This document shows, piece by piece, positions 44,511-53,699 of a DNA stretch of 64,000 bases. How positions within the stretch are numbered: the first letter of the stretch is position 1; each line of letters opens with the position of its first letter. The position numbers were made by a program, and so were the translations under genes. The notes below the pieces were generated by a model, which was not told the origin of the DNA, did no database searches, and saw nothing but the letters and a program-made list of their open reading frames with translations. Source of the stretch: Agaribacterium sp. ZY112 (GTDB taxonomy: Bacteria > Pseudomonadota > Gammaproteobacteria > Pseudomonadales > Cellvibrionaceae); assembly GCF_041346925.1 (NCBI RefSeq), contig NZ_CP166840.1, forward strand, positions 62,001 through 126,000, read 5' to 3'.

Positions 44511-44710
44511 AGCGCCACGTTATTCCCTGTAAGCCTACCCGCTCCAATCTAAATAGCCCTGATCTAAACAAGCCTAATAACTACAAGCATACGAGTACTT
44601 AAGTGAGTGAAATAGCCATAGTCTGTAAAATCTACTTACCGTTTTTTTACATAAAATTTACAAAAAATGGCGATTTAAAGGGTAAGATTGAAGCATCGCT
44701 TTTAGCGCTA

Positions 44711-44728
44711 GAGCTTAACGTTAAGCTC
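44711..44728. promoter_or_regulatory. 18-bp perfect palindrome upstream of the two-component operon
   Basis: GAGCTTAACGTTAAGCTC is a perfect 18-base palindrome with central AACGTT, 57 bases before the response regulator start. It may be an autoregulatory operator or a cruciform. No U run follows it. Confidence 0.6.
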
Positions 44729-44784
44729 CACACAATAAGATAGTCAGTTACAAACCTACGGAAATACTAGAATATAGGACTCAA

Positions 44785-45492
44785 ATGAGCGACAAGGCAT
44801 CAGTTTTAGTCATAGAAGATGAACTAGCCATCTTGCAAGGCCTCGTTGATCTCTTTGTTTTCCATGGTTACAAGGTTGATTCATGCATGGATGGTGCTCA
44901 AGGCCTTGAGCGCGCATTGGCAGGAAACTATGACTGCATTCTACTTGATGTCATGCTGCCTAGCTTAGATGGTTTTAGTGTTTGCAATGAACTACGTAAA
45001 CACTCACGAGAACAACCTATCATCATGCTGACAGCCAAAAGCTCAGAGCAAGATATCATTAATGGCTTGTCTTTAGGAGCCGATGACTATATCGCCAAGC
45101 CATTTTCCGTGCGTGAATTAGTATTGCGAGTGGAATGTATTCTAAGGCGAACCCTTAAAAAAGACCTCGATGAAGAGCTAGACATATCCCCCTTGCTCAA
45201 ACTCAAACCCAAGACGTTAAGCGGCTGCTTAGAAGGCAAAAATATCAGTTTCACCCGTAGAGAAATGGCCATACTCCTCTATTTAAAAGAGGCATGCGGC
45301 CAAGCGGTAAGCCGATCAACACTGCTAAGTGAGGTATGGGGCTATAAAAAATCTGCAGATATAGATACTCGTACTGTCGATATTCACATGGCAAAGCTGC
45401 GTAGAAAAATTGAGCCCGACTGTAAACAACCAATACACATTATTACAGTACGTGGTGAAGGCTATCGCCTCTGCAGTAAAGAAAGCAATTAA
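44785..45492 (+). CDS. OmpR/PhoB-family response regulator
   Basis: 235 residues. Receiver domain (1-120) has the acid pair ED near residue 12, the phospho-acceptor Asp55 in ILLDVMLP, Thr in MLTAKSS and Lys in YIAKPFSV. The C-terminal winged helix (LLSEVWGYKKSADIDTRTVDIHMAKLRRK and onward) binds DNA. Next to its kinase, 11 bases apart, so one operon. The signal and target genes are unknown. Confidence 0.95.
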   Translation: MSDKASVLVIEDELAILQGLVDLFVFHGYKVDSCMDGAQGLERALAGNYDCILLDVMLPSLDGFSVCNELRKHSREQPIIMLTAKSSEQDIINGLSLGADDYIAKPFSVRELVLRVECILRRTLKKDLDEELDISPLLKLKPKTLSGCLEGKNISFTRREMAILLYLKEACGQAVSRSTLLSEVWGYKKSADIDTRTVDIHMAKLRRKIEPDCKQPIHIITVRGEGYRLCSKESN

Positions 45493-45503
45493 TTCAAGGT
45501 ACT

Positions 45504-47336
45504 ATGTTCGCAACAAAGACATTAGAAAATCAGATTGGCGCCCAGCATCTTATTAGGCGCTTACGCCTATATATAATTATCTTTTTAATCGCAATTGCGA
45601 TACCAATGATATTTTTAATTCAGCGGGGCTACAAGCAATTCCAAAAGGAAGAGTTTCATAAATATGTATGGCACGCTCAGCATCTAATCAAACAAGTACG
45701 TGATGATATTAATCCAATCTTAGAGCGCGAAGAAAACCGTGCTTACAACGATTATTATTTCTATAACATATCTGATGATCCCAGACACAGGCAAGAATAC
45801 CTAACCATGTCGCCTTTATCTGGCGTTCCCGATTCTAATAAAACACCAGGTATTATTGGCTACTTTCAAATCGATGATCAGGGAATATTTAGCTGCCCCG
45901 CTCTACCCTTTGAAGATAATCAAAGCTTGCTCGACTTCACCCATAAGCTCACCCCCGATTTTGATGAAGAGCAGATTAAACAGAGTCTAAAACTTAGAAA
46001 GAAACTTCGCGCCTTGCTTGTTGACAACGGCTTAATAAGCGGCCCTAAACCTTTTGATCTAGGTGCTTTTCCGGAACTGCCATCGGAGCTCGGAGCATCG
46101 TCATCACCAGCTTCAGAGCCTAAAGAATATCTTATTCAAATACAGCCACTAACGTTAATTATCGCAAAAAGTGGTGAGCTAATATTCTCTCGCCAAGTTT
46201 GGAAAGGTGAAGCACAGTTAAGTCAAGGATTTATTTTAAATCCTCAGGACTTTTTATATGATCCGCTTCAGCGGTACCTAAACAACTCAGGTTTTCAAAG
46301 CAAAGCTCTTGTACAAATTTACTACAAGGATCAAATATTAGGGGCCCTTAGTTACACCCCCAAAATAAGTGAGGGGCCAAGCATTGAATTCAACTCTTAC
46401 AAACAAAACAAACTTCCCATCACTATCTTTTGGGATGAGCTTCACCCTGCACTTAAACCAATAAAGATCCTTATATCCACAGAGGCTATGCCCCTTGGAG
46501 CCAGTGCTAGCACCGGTATTTATTTAGTCTTGGTTATTGTATTTTTAATATTGTTAGGCGCCTTCATTATTTATCAGCTTGGTATTCGCCAAATACGCTT
46601 AAATGAAGATAGGCTCAACTTTGTTTCTTCGGTGAGCCATGAATTAAAAACGCCTTTAACCTCCATTATCATGTACGCCGACATGCTTCGCTCAAACATG
46701 ATCAACAGCAACCAGCAGCGTGAGACCTATTACGACTTTATTTTTTTCGAAGGGGAAAGACTCTCACGACTTATATCCAACATTCTGTGTTTATCCAGCC
46801 TAAGGAAAAAAGACGCAAGCTTAAGATTAGAATACACTCCCGTACTTTCTGCAGTAGATCTAGTTAAATCTAAAACCAGAACACTTATAGAAAAAAGCCA
46901 ATTTGAACTCAAATTACTTATTGATAAAGAAGAGCTAGAAAACCTAGAGTTATTGATTGATGTAGATGCATTTGCGCAAATTGCTATCAACCTCATTGAT
47001 AATGCCATTAAATTTTCCACAGATCACTGCGATAAAAACCAAAGAAAAAGGCTGGTTGAACTAGGCTTTTCAAGCGAGGGAAAAGACAGCCCTCGCTTAT
47101 GTTTCTGGGTACGCGACTACGGGCCAGGTGTTGCAAGTGAAGACTGTAAACACATCTTTGATCTGTTCTATCGATCAGGCAATGAACTCACCAGAAAAAC
47201 GCAAGGCACGGGTATCGGCCTCGCATTAGTTGGAGAGCTCGTGCGCGCAATGGGCGCTAAAGTCGATCATAGAAACCGACATCCCGGCGCTGAATTCGAA
47301 GTCTGTTTTCAATACAGAAAGCAACCGCGTATATAA
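45504..47336 (+). CDS. Sensor histidine kinase
   Basis: 610 residues. Transmembrane helices near residues 26-46 and 333-357 flank a large periplasmic sensor of about 285 residues (Pro-rich patch GASSSPASEP). His379 in SSVSHELKTPL is the phosphorylation site. N box INLIDNAIKFS, G1 RDYGPGVA and G2 GTGIGLALVGE form the ATPase. No HAMP is obvious between helix 2 and the H box (only about 20 residues). Signal unknown; the periplasmic domain has no recognised fold. Confidence 0.93.
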   Translation: MFATKTLENQIGAQHLIRRLRLYIIIFLIAIAIPMIFLIQRGYKQFQKEEFHKYVWHAQHLIKQVRDDINPILEREENRAYNDYYFYNISDDPRHRQEYLTMSPLSGVPDSNKTPGIIGYFQIDDQGIFSCPALPFEDNQSLLDFTHKLTPDFDEEQIKQSLKLRKKLRALLVDNGLISGPKPFDLGAFPELPSELGASSSPASEPKEYLIQIQPLTLIIAKSGELIFSRQVWKGEAQLSQGFILNPQDFLYDPLQRYLNNSGFQSKALVQIYYKDQILGALSYTPKISEGPSIEFNSYKQNKLPITIFWDELHPALKPIKILISTEAMPLGASASTGIYLVLVIVFLILLGAFIIYQLGIRQIRLNEDRLNFVSSVSHELKTPLTSIIMYADMLRSNMINSNQQRETYYDFIFFEGERLSRLISNILCLSSLRKKDASLRLEYTPVLSAVDLVKSKTRTLIEKSQFELKLLIDKEELENLELLIDVDAFAQIAINLIDNAIKFSTDHCDKNQRKRLVELGFSSEGKDSPRLCFWVRDYGPGVASEDCKHIFDLFYRSGNELTRKTQGTGIGLALVGELVRAMGAKVDHRNRHPGAEFEVCFQYRKQPRI

Positions 47337-47367
47337 TTATTATAGGCCTCAGATTAAGCTTATTGAC

Positions 47368-47409
47368 TGATAACTAAGGCCGGAAAGAGTCATGCAGCCC
47401 TAGTTATCA
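47368..47409. terminator. Hairpin between kinase and choice-of-anchor protein
   Basis: TGATAACTA (47368-47376) pairs with TAGTTATCA (47401-47409); the inner flanks include AGGC/GCCC. It sits between the convergent ends at 47336 and 47422. Confidence 0.6.
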
Positions 47410-47421
47410 TATGCTTATTAT

Positions 47422-49320
47422 TTAATTAGAGGTACTAACAATTTCATCCACTTGAAAAATCGCAGTTGTCCCACTCACTTCATTGCCAACCAACAGTAAG
47501 GGCTCTGCATTAGGGCTTTCACTTGCAGCAACAAAATGAATACTCTCGGGCCCCAAGTCACCCGCTTCACTGAAATCGCCTTCATCAACGAGGGCTTCAA
47601 TATCCACATCATGACGACGAGTTGAAACAAACTGAACGAATTTAGCCGCTTCAGGATTACTTATGTCATACACCATAAGCGCACTGACTCGCTCAAGGCC
47701 GATAAAGGCATAGGTTTTACCGTTCAACTCAGCAACCTCTATTGCCTCAGGTTCTGGACCTTTATCGTCTGAACGATCATCAGCGCCATTTTCATCATTA
47801 CTTGCATTAAAGCCATCAAGACCTAGGCGCTGAGCGCTAATACGCTCAAAGTCGCTGCCGCTATTAAACACTAAGGCGCCTGTCTCTCCATTCCAAATAG
47901 AGAATGAACGAGTACCGTAGCTATAAAGCGCTTCATAAGTACAACTGTCATCTGGCTGGCCCGTTGTAGAAAATACATTGTTTTCACAACTTACCCCCAT
48001 ATCAGCAACAATCTTAAGACGCCCCAATAGGCTATTGTCAGCTAAGGTTTCTAGGTCTGATGCAAATAGCTCTAAATTATCGAGCTCAACACTTGCCCCC
48101 TGCTCAACAATATCGGCAAAGCGAATTTCATCTAAATAATGCAAGCAATCACCATCATCAAAATCAAAACCACCAGCATCGGTACATGCCGTTTCATCTT
48201 CTGCATCGGTCATATACTCACGCGCATCACCTTCGTTAGCAGTAACAAGGTAAGTCATGCCATTAAATTCATAACTATCGATTGAATCAGGCATAAATAG
48301 CCCACGAACAGGCCAGTTCTGAATATTCACACCACCGTCTTTATTGCTAGCATCAAGTTCATTACCAAGAACTTCATGGGCCACATAACCCAAGCCTCTT
48401 ATGGTATCGATGCTGTTATCGCTCAGATCCAATAGAGCTAATGCGTTATTTTCTTGCATAGCAACCCAAGCAATTGTGCTATCGGCATTAACGGTGATGT
48501 ATTCGGGCTCTAAATCCTGAGCGACTGAAGCTGCTTTGGCAGAAATACGAACATCGTTATCGAGCTCAGCAGCGCGGCTAGCACCGATATTAAAATCTGA
48601 AAAAGAAAGATGTGTAACCTGGGCCTCACTCAGTGATAAGACATCACCACTCACATCAATGATAGTAATACTGCCTTCAGGATCAACACTGTAATCGCCG
48701 TTTGGCTCACCTTCGTTAGCAACTAGAATCTTGTTGCCATCCGGAGTAAAAGTCACCATATCTGGTAATGCACCAGCTTCAACGGCGCTCATAAAGCTGC
48801 CATCTGTAGCATATAAAGCAATATACCCGTTGTCTTGTTTGATATTTGCCTCTACCGCTACAGCAACTAAATCACTCGCAACACTGACACTATTGGCAGC
48901 GCCCAAGTCACCGGGCTCTAAATCGGAGATAAAACCAGCAATATCGGCCGCGACATCTAAGGAATCAACAAGACCAGGTGCAGCCGGGTTGCTAAGACTA
49001 AGAACATCAATCATGCCTGAATTGGCATTTACAACAAAAGCTTGTTGTGTCGCAGCATCGTAACTAACGATTTCAGCGGCAGACTCATCAAATTCGCCCG
49101 TCTGATAACGCCCCAGTAGACTTAAATGTATGCTGCTGTTTTCGGCATTTTTTCCATCAACACCATTAGCGCCATCTTGGCCATTCTGGCCATTACTACC
49201 CTGTTCACCCGCCAAGCCCTGAAGTCCTGCAGCGCCCTCTACACCATCATCACCGCCGCACGCTGTCAGTACAGCCAAAATAGCCGCGCTCAAAGCGATT
49301 TTTTTAAGTTTGAAATTCAT
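47422..49320 (-). CDS. Choice-of-anchor I lipoprotein with collagen-like linker
   Basis: 632 residues from the ATG at 49320, preceded by AGGGGGC; a longer frame to 49488 is rejected because the lipobox LTAC sits right after this Met. Next comes a Gly-x-x collagen-like stretch (GLQGLAGEQGSNGQNGQDG). The rest is a choice-of-anchor I beta-propeller (SVASDLVAVAVEANIKQDNG, LVANEGEPNGDY, ANEGDAREYM), a domain that contains a phytase-like esterase fold. Surface-attached, role unknown; related proteins occur beside phosphatases. Confidence 0.87.
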   Translation of the reverse strand: MNFKLKKIALSAAILAVLTACGGDDGVEGAAGLQGLAGEQGSNGQNGQDGANGVDGKNAENSSIHLSLLGRYQTGEFDESAAEIVSYDAATQQAFVVNANSGMIDVLSLSNPAAPGLVDSLDVAADIAGFISDLEPGDLGAANSVSVASDLVAVAVEANIKQDNGYIALYATDGSFMSAVEAGALPDMVTFTPDGNKILVANEGEPNGDYSVDPEGSITIIDVSGDVLSLSEAQVTHLSFSDFNIGASRAAELDNDVRISAKAASVAQDLEPEYITVNADSTIAWVAMQENNALALLDLSDNSIDTIRGLGYVAHEVLGNELDASNKDGGVNIQNWPVRGLFMPDSIDSYEFNGMTYLVTANEGDAREYMTDAEDETACTDAGGFDFDDGDCLHYLDEIRFADIVEQGASVELDNLELFASDLETLADNSLLGRLKIVADMGVSCENNVFSTTGQPDDSCTYEALYSYGTRSFSIWNGETGALVFNSGSDFERISAQRLGLDGFNASNDENGADDRSDDKGPEPEAIEVAELNGKTYAFIGLERVSALMVYDISNPEAAKFVQFVSTRRHDVDIEALVDEGDFSEAGDLGPESIHFVAASESPNAEPLLLVGNEVSGTTAIFQVDEIVSTSN

Positions 49321-49544
49321 ACTGCCCCCTAAAGACTGCTTCTTTTTAATGGGCCGCATCTTGGCTAAGAATTGTGACGAATAGATGTCTGATATATTTC
49401 TGTTTTGTGAAACCAAAAGAAATACAGCAAGGGGGCACCTCATATAAATAAGGTGCCCATAAAGATAAGTCAGATATAAACGCGTCAATTAAAACGACAA
49501 CGGCCAAGCTAAACCGCTCGACCTCAATAGTAAAATCCTTATAG

Positions 49545-51491
49545 CTAAGGCTTGGCTAGATCCGAGCTAAATGTAAATACCTGCATAGTTGCCGTAGTTA
49601 CAAAACCACCCTCATCAGGGAAGTTCAAAACAACCGTGTTTTCTTTTTTAAGTAGTTCGTTAGGTACTTTTATTTCGAGCATATTAAAAAACTGTGGTCG
49701 AAACTCTTGATCATCGCCAGAAAAATCATCTGGTACGACTAAGGCACTGCCATTGATAATAACTTTGGGCTTTTTCGACAAATCATGAGCGCGGCCAAAA
49801 CTTAAACGAAGAAGTGCTTCGCCATGAAGCCCCTTATTAACATCGGCAATGGTAAATTCAATATCTTGTCCGGCTTTAATCGGCTGCTTATAGCTAGAAG
49901 CGTAATATTTACGCTCTGACATAACCTCACTGGCTTTAATAGTACGCTGAAACTTATATTCAAGTATTAAGCTGGCTTCAGCTCCAATAGTGAGTGACTC
50001 AGGTATTTTTTTCTCTACAGACTCCGTTAAAGTCGGCTCACCATTCGCAAAATATAAATGCTTAATCTTCACATTTGCAAACCTGTATTTCTCTAGATGC
50101 TTAAGATTTAGTTCAATGCTTTGCGAATGCCTTTCAACATTGGCAATAATTACATAGACTTTTTTCCCGTCAATATAACTATCAACTAGGAGATCTGCTT
50201 CATCAGAAGATGATGCGGCACGAGTGCCGTTTACATCGGACCAAAGTTCGTAGAACTTAACAATATCAGTAAATACATAATCACTGCCTTTTTCACCCTC
50301 TTTTTCATCCTTGTGCCTTAATAAACGCCAAGCATAATCACGACCACCATTGCCGCTCCACTCTGCCTTAGGCAAGCTAAAAGGGATCGCTTTAATGATT
50401 AGGTCGGGCTTAGCCATAAACTGCAGCATCATTGGGCTAAAGGACTTCATTGTTTGCCAATCATTAAGCGATGACCACGCCTGCTCTTCGGTTTTATGGT
50501 CCCGACCGCCGTACTCAGAAATAATAAAAGGCTTAATTTCACCTAACTTTAATAACTCGTATTGCTCCATCATATCCATGGTGGCTTCAATACGACCACC
50601 TTTAAAGTTAGCAACACCGCCATCACGCTTTAAATAACCAAAGTCATACAGATGAATAGAGAAAAAATCCATCTGCTCGCCACTGGTATCTAAAAACAAC
50701 TTCATACGCTCATTCCAGCGCTCAAAGTTATCAAGGTCAAACCAAGGAAAGGCCGTGGTATAACCACCTATTTGAACCGTATCGTTAACCCTTCTAATGC
50801 CTTTAGCGACCTCATTATGAAAAATAAATGTATCAATAGGTTCAGCACCGTGAACATCTACCAGCTCATATAAAGGTTCATTCACAACCTCGAGATAAGG
50901 CGGCCGCTTTTGGCCTTTAGAAGACGGCTGTTTTGCATCGCGATAGAACTCATTAACAAAAAGCCCCATGTACTCACCAATAGCATCGTTGCTTGCAAAG
51001 CTCCAGCCACCACGACCAGTATGATTACCCAACCAAAGCTGATTTAACTGGCCGCCAATCATCATCTCCAGATGGTCTTCATACTTGTGCAACTTTCTAA
51101 GCGCACGCCCATAAAAAGATTCACGGTAACGCCTTCCAAGCATCTCAATACTTCTGGGATCAGCATAGCCTGGACGCTTTGGGTCTTCGGTAATTTGAGT
51201 TGCGTGATAAACCATGGTGCCATTATCACGACCAAAATAGACATCAAGCTCGTCAAATAAATAGGATAATTTATCCTCCTCCCCAACCCAGTCGGGCGTG
51301 GCAATGGCAGAGTGCATTACAACGTACTTGCTACGATCAAACTGAGAATGCCCCTCTACACTATGCACAACATTTAAATCGACATCGATTTGAGCCACCT
51401 TATCCGTGTGCGGCTCTGAACTCTGAGCACTACTATAAGCACACAATAATGCGGCACAAGGCAATACAAGTGCCTTAAGAAGACTTTTCAC
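49545..51491 (-). CDS. GH86-family agarase/porphyranase-like glycoside hydrolase
   Basis: 648 residues with signal peptide ending near AQS. VEGHSQFDRSKYVVMHSA is the family N-terminal signature. The (beta/alpha)8 barrel gives the general acid Glu205 in YLEVVNEPLYE and the nucleophile Glu326 in IISEYGGRDH. The last ~200 residues form Ig-like/beta domains. GH86 enzymes cut beta-1,4 bonds in agarose or porphyran, so the host likely degrades red algal cell walls. No polysaccharide-utilisation locus surrounds it, only two-component and MsrPQ genes. Whether it acts on agarose or porphyran is not decided. Confidence 0.9.
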   Translation of the reverse strand: MKSLLKALVLPCAALLCAYSSAQSSEPHTDKVAQIDVDLNVVHSVEGHSQFDRSKYVVMHSAIATPDWVGEEDKLSYLFDELDVYFGRDNGTMVYHATQITEDPKRPGYADPRSIEMLGRRYRESFYGRALRKLHKYEDHLEMMIGGQLNQLWLGNHTGRGGWSFASNDAIGEYMGLFVNEFYRDAKQPSSKGQKRPPYLEVVNEPLYELVDVHGAEPIDTFIFHNEVAKGIRRVNDTVQIGGYTTAFPWFDLDNFERWNERMKLFLDTSGEQMDFFSIHLYDFGYLKRDGGVANFKGGRIEATMDMMEQYELLKLGEIKPFIISEYGGRDHKTEEQAWSSLNDWQTMKSFSPMMLQFMAKPDLIIKAIPFSLPKAEWSGNGGRDYAWRLLRHKDEKEGEKGSDYVFTDIVKFYELWSDVNGTRAASSSDEADLLVDSYIDGKKVYVIIANVERHSQSIELNLKHLEKYRFANVKIKHLYFANGEPTLTESVEKKIPESLTIGAEASLILEYKFQRTIKASEVMSERKYYASSYKQPIKAGQDIEFTIADVNKGLHGEALLRLSFGRAHDLSKKPKVIINGSALVVPDDFSGDDQEFRPQFFNMLEIKVPNELLKKENTVVLNFPDEGGFVTTATMQVFTFSSDLAKP

Positions 51492-51978
51492 GTAACAAAC
51501 TCCGATAAAACAGGAAAAAGAGAGGCAGTATAGCTAGCAACTTACTATTTTAATACTTTATGCTTATCAGATTAGAGCTGTTTAACACCTGTATCTGCCA
51601 AGCTTCAAACGCTTTTTATACGGATTAAAGCCACTGCGTAAATTGAGGACTCTGAAAGGTAAATATTTGATAACGCTCTTCTATAGATAAATAGAATAAT
51701 TCATATTCTCTAGGCTTTTTCTAATCCCCAACTTAAGCCAAAAGATGAGTGCTAGTTGTTATAAGCAGGACTTAAGCTTCCAACGAGGCTATTTTCTCCA
51801 AAAGAAGACTTAATGCCTTTCTTTAGTACTAAGCGTACTAAAGCAACATTGTGAACAAGTACTAACAAAAAACCGTTCATTTATCACAAAAGCGTCCGCA
51901 TTCTTTAAAACGCCCCCTAAAGACAAGGATTTGCAATACACTTGAACTAAAGGTCAACGGTGTGCGTAGAAGATAGCT
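51492..51978. other. Intergenic region with a palindrome
   Basis: No gene supported. It holds the divergent promoters of the GH86 and msrP genes. See the 23-base palindrome at 51821-51843. Confidence 0.4.
51821..51843. promoter_or_regulatory. Near-palindromic operator candidate
   Basis: CTTTAGTAC (51821-51829) pairs with GTACTAAAG (51835-51843). Another AGTACT-type half appears at 51859. It lies about 135 bases before msrP and 330 from the GH86 start. It might bind a LuxR- or LysR-type regulator. Confidence 0.5.
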
Positions 51979-53010
51979 ATGTTATTCAAAAAGAAAACGA
52001 CAAAGAACCTAAAAGAAAGTGAGGTAACGCCTGAAGCGACTTACCTTAAGCGCCGAGAGCTGCTAAAAAGCTTAGGCTTTGCCGGAGCCAGTGCGGGGGC
52101 CGCCGTAGTAGGAACCATAAGTACTCCAGCTCATGCTGGCTTGTTTGATTTGTTTTCCGATGATGAAAGTAAAAATAAGGCCGACAAACGCAAAGACTTG
52201 GTTTACCAGCCAGATATAAACAGCAAAGACCTAGCACTCACACCATACACTAAGGCCAGCACCCATAATAACTTTTATGAATTTGGCACATCCAAAACGG
52301 CACCTGCTTTGAGCAGCCAAAACATGAAACTTGAGCCATGGACACTAACGGTAGAAGGCGAAGTTGAAAAACCAGCGACTGTTGATGTTTGGCAGTGGAT
52401 GAATAATAACAAGCTCGAAGAACGTATTTACAGGATGCGCTGTGTTGAAGCGTGGTCGATGAATATCCCGTGGCTGGGCTTTGAATTAGGTAAATTTTTA
52501 AAACAGTTTGCCCCTACCAGCAAAGCGAAATACGTAGCCTTTGAAACCCTCTACGACCCTGAACAAATGCCGGGGCAAAAATCTCGCTTAGTTGGTGGTG
52601 GTATCAACTACCCCTATGTTGAAGGCTTGCGCATCGATGAGGCCATGCACCCTTTAAGTATCTTAGCTGTCGGCATGTATGGGAAAACATTACCGCCACA
52701 AAATGGCGCACCGATACGTTTAGTTGTGCCATGGAAATATGGCTTTAAAGGCATTAAGTCAATCGTTAAAATTCGCCTAACTGAACAGCAGCCTCCTTCA
52801 ACTTGGAATTTATTAGCGCCAAGTGAATACGGCTTTTATGCCAATGTAAATCCAGCCCACGACCACCCCCGATGGTCCCAAGCCAGCGAACGCTTTATTG
52901 GCCCAGGTGGTGCACTTAGTGTTAAGCGCCAAGCTACCCTACCCTTTAACGGCTATGCCGATGAGGTCGCCGCATTGTATAAAGGAATGGACTTACATAA
53001 GTACTACTAA
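51979..53010 (+). CDS. msrP: Methionine sulfoxide reductase catalytic subunit (periplasmic, molybdenum)
   Basis: 343 residues. Twin-arginine signal [19 protein letters not shown], cleaved near HAG. Molybdopterin-binding sulfite-oxidase fold: [14 protein letters not shown] carries the Cys that ligates molybdenum, and [20 protein letters not shown] follows. It reduces methionine sulfoxide in envelope proteins using electrons from MsrQ. One base separates it from msrQ. Length is normal (about 330). Confidence 0.95.
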   Translation: MLFKKKTTKNLKESEVTPEATYLKRRELLKSLGFAGASAGAAVVGTISTPAHAGLFDLFSDDESKNKADKRKDLVYQPDINSKDLALTPYTKASTHNNFYEFGTSKTAPALSSQNMKLEPWTLTVEGEVEKPATVDVWQWMNNNKLEERIYRMRCVEAWSMNIPWLGFELGKFLKQFAPTSKAKYVAFETLYDPEQMPGQKSRLVGGGINYPYVEGLRIDEAMHPLSILAVGMYGKTLPPQNGAPIRLVVPWKYGFKGIKSIVKIRLTEQQPPSTWNLLAPSEYGFYANVNPAHDHPRWSQASERFIGPGGALSVKRQATLPFNGYADEVAALYKGMDLHKYY

Positions 53011-53011
53011 T

Positions 53012-53644
53012 ATGGCCCACTCTAAAACAGCCAAACAGTTAGCTATAGGGCTACAACTATGTACTCATATAGCGTGCTTTGTGCCTTTGCTTTGGCTGTT
53101 TTTTGCTATACCGGCAGGCACCTTAGGTGGCGATCCGGTTAAAGAACTGATTCACTTTTTAGGTACAGGCGCACTGCGAATTTTGCTCTTATGTCTTGCT
53201 GTATCGCCCCTTGTAAAGTTTCTTAAACAAGCGCCCCTTATGCGCTTAAGACGCCCCCTTGGCTTGTGGGCTTTTATCTGGGCGAGCTTGCATATTTTTG
53301 CTTGGCTAGCATTTGACCTTATTTACGACTGGTCACTAATTATCGAAGAGGTCACTCAGCGCACTTATATTGTGGTCGGTTTTGTTGCGTGGTTACTACT
53401 ACTGATGCTGAGTATTAGCTCCATCCCCAAACTACTTAGAGGCATGGGGAAGCAATGGACAAAATTACACGGCAGTATTTACCTCATTATTTTACTTGTG
53501 TGCCTGCACTTTTGGTGGTCAGTAAAAAGCGGCTGGATAGAACCTAGCATCTATTTTAGTCTCGCTGTGCTATTACTGGTTTTACGTAAAAAGAAAATAA
53601 TAACTTGGATTAAGAGCTTTAAAAGCAATCAGACAAACACCTAA
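53012..53644 (+). CDS. msrQ: Heme-containing quinol-linked membrane subunit of the Msr system
   Basis: 210 residues from the ATG at 53012, the base after the msrP stop. Six membrane helices (for example ALRILLLCLAVSPLVKFL, LGLWAFIWASLHIFAWLAF and YLIILLVCLHFWWSVK). His residues in SLHIFAW, KLHGSIY and CLHFWW are the likely heme ligands, matching the YedZ/ferric reductase-like family. It transfers electrons from the quinone pool to MsrP. Longer upstream frame is rejected because it would overlap msrP for more than 110 bases. Confidence 0.95.
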   Translation: MAHSKTAKQLAIGLQLCTHIACFVPLLWLFFAIPAGTLGGDPVKELIHFLGTGALRILLLCLAVSPLVKFLKQAPLMRLRRPLGLWAFIWASLHIFAWLAFDLIYDWSLIIEEVTQRTYIVVGFVAWLLLLMLSISSIPKLLRGMGKQWTKLHGSIYLIILLVCLHFWWSVKSGWIEPSIYFSLAVLLLVLRKKKIITWIKSFKSNQTNT

Positions 53645-53699
53645 GTCTCTATAAAAATATGCTTTAATAAGCCTTGCTCAATAAAACGGCTTTGCTTAC

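Noticed and set aside
49126..49332. Plus-strand frame antisense to the choice-of-anchor I N-terminus
   Set aside because: Shadow of the collagen-like repeat in the real gene.
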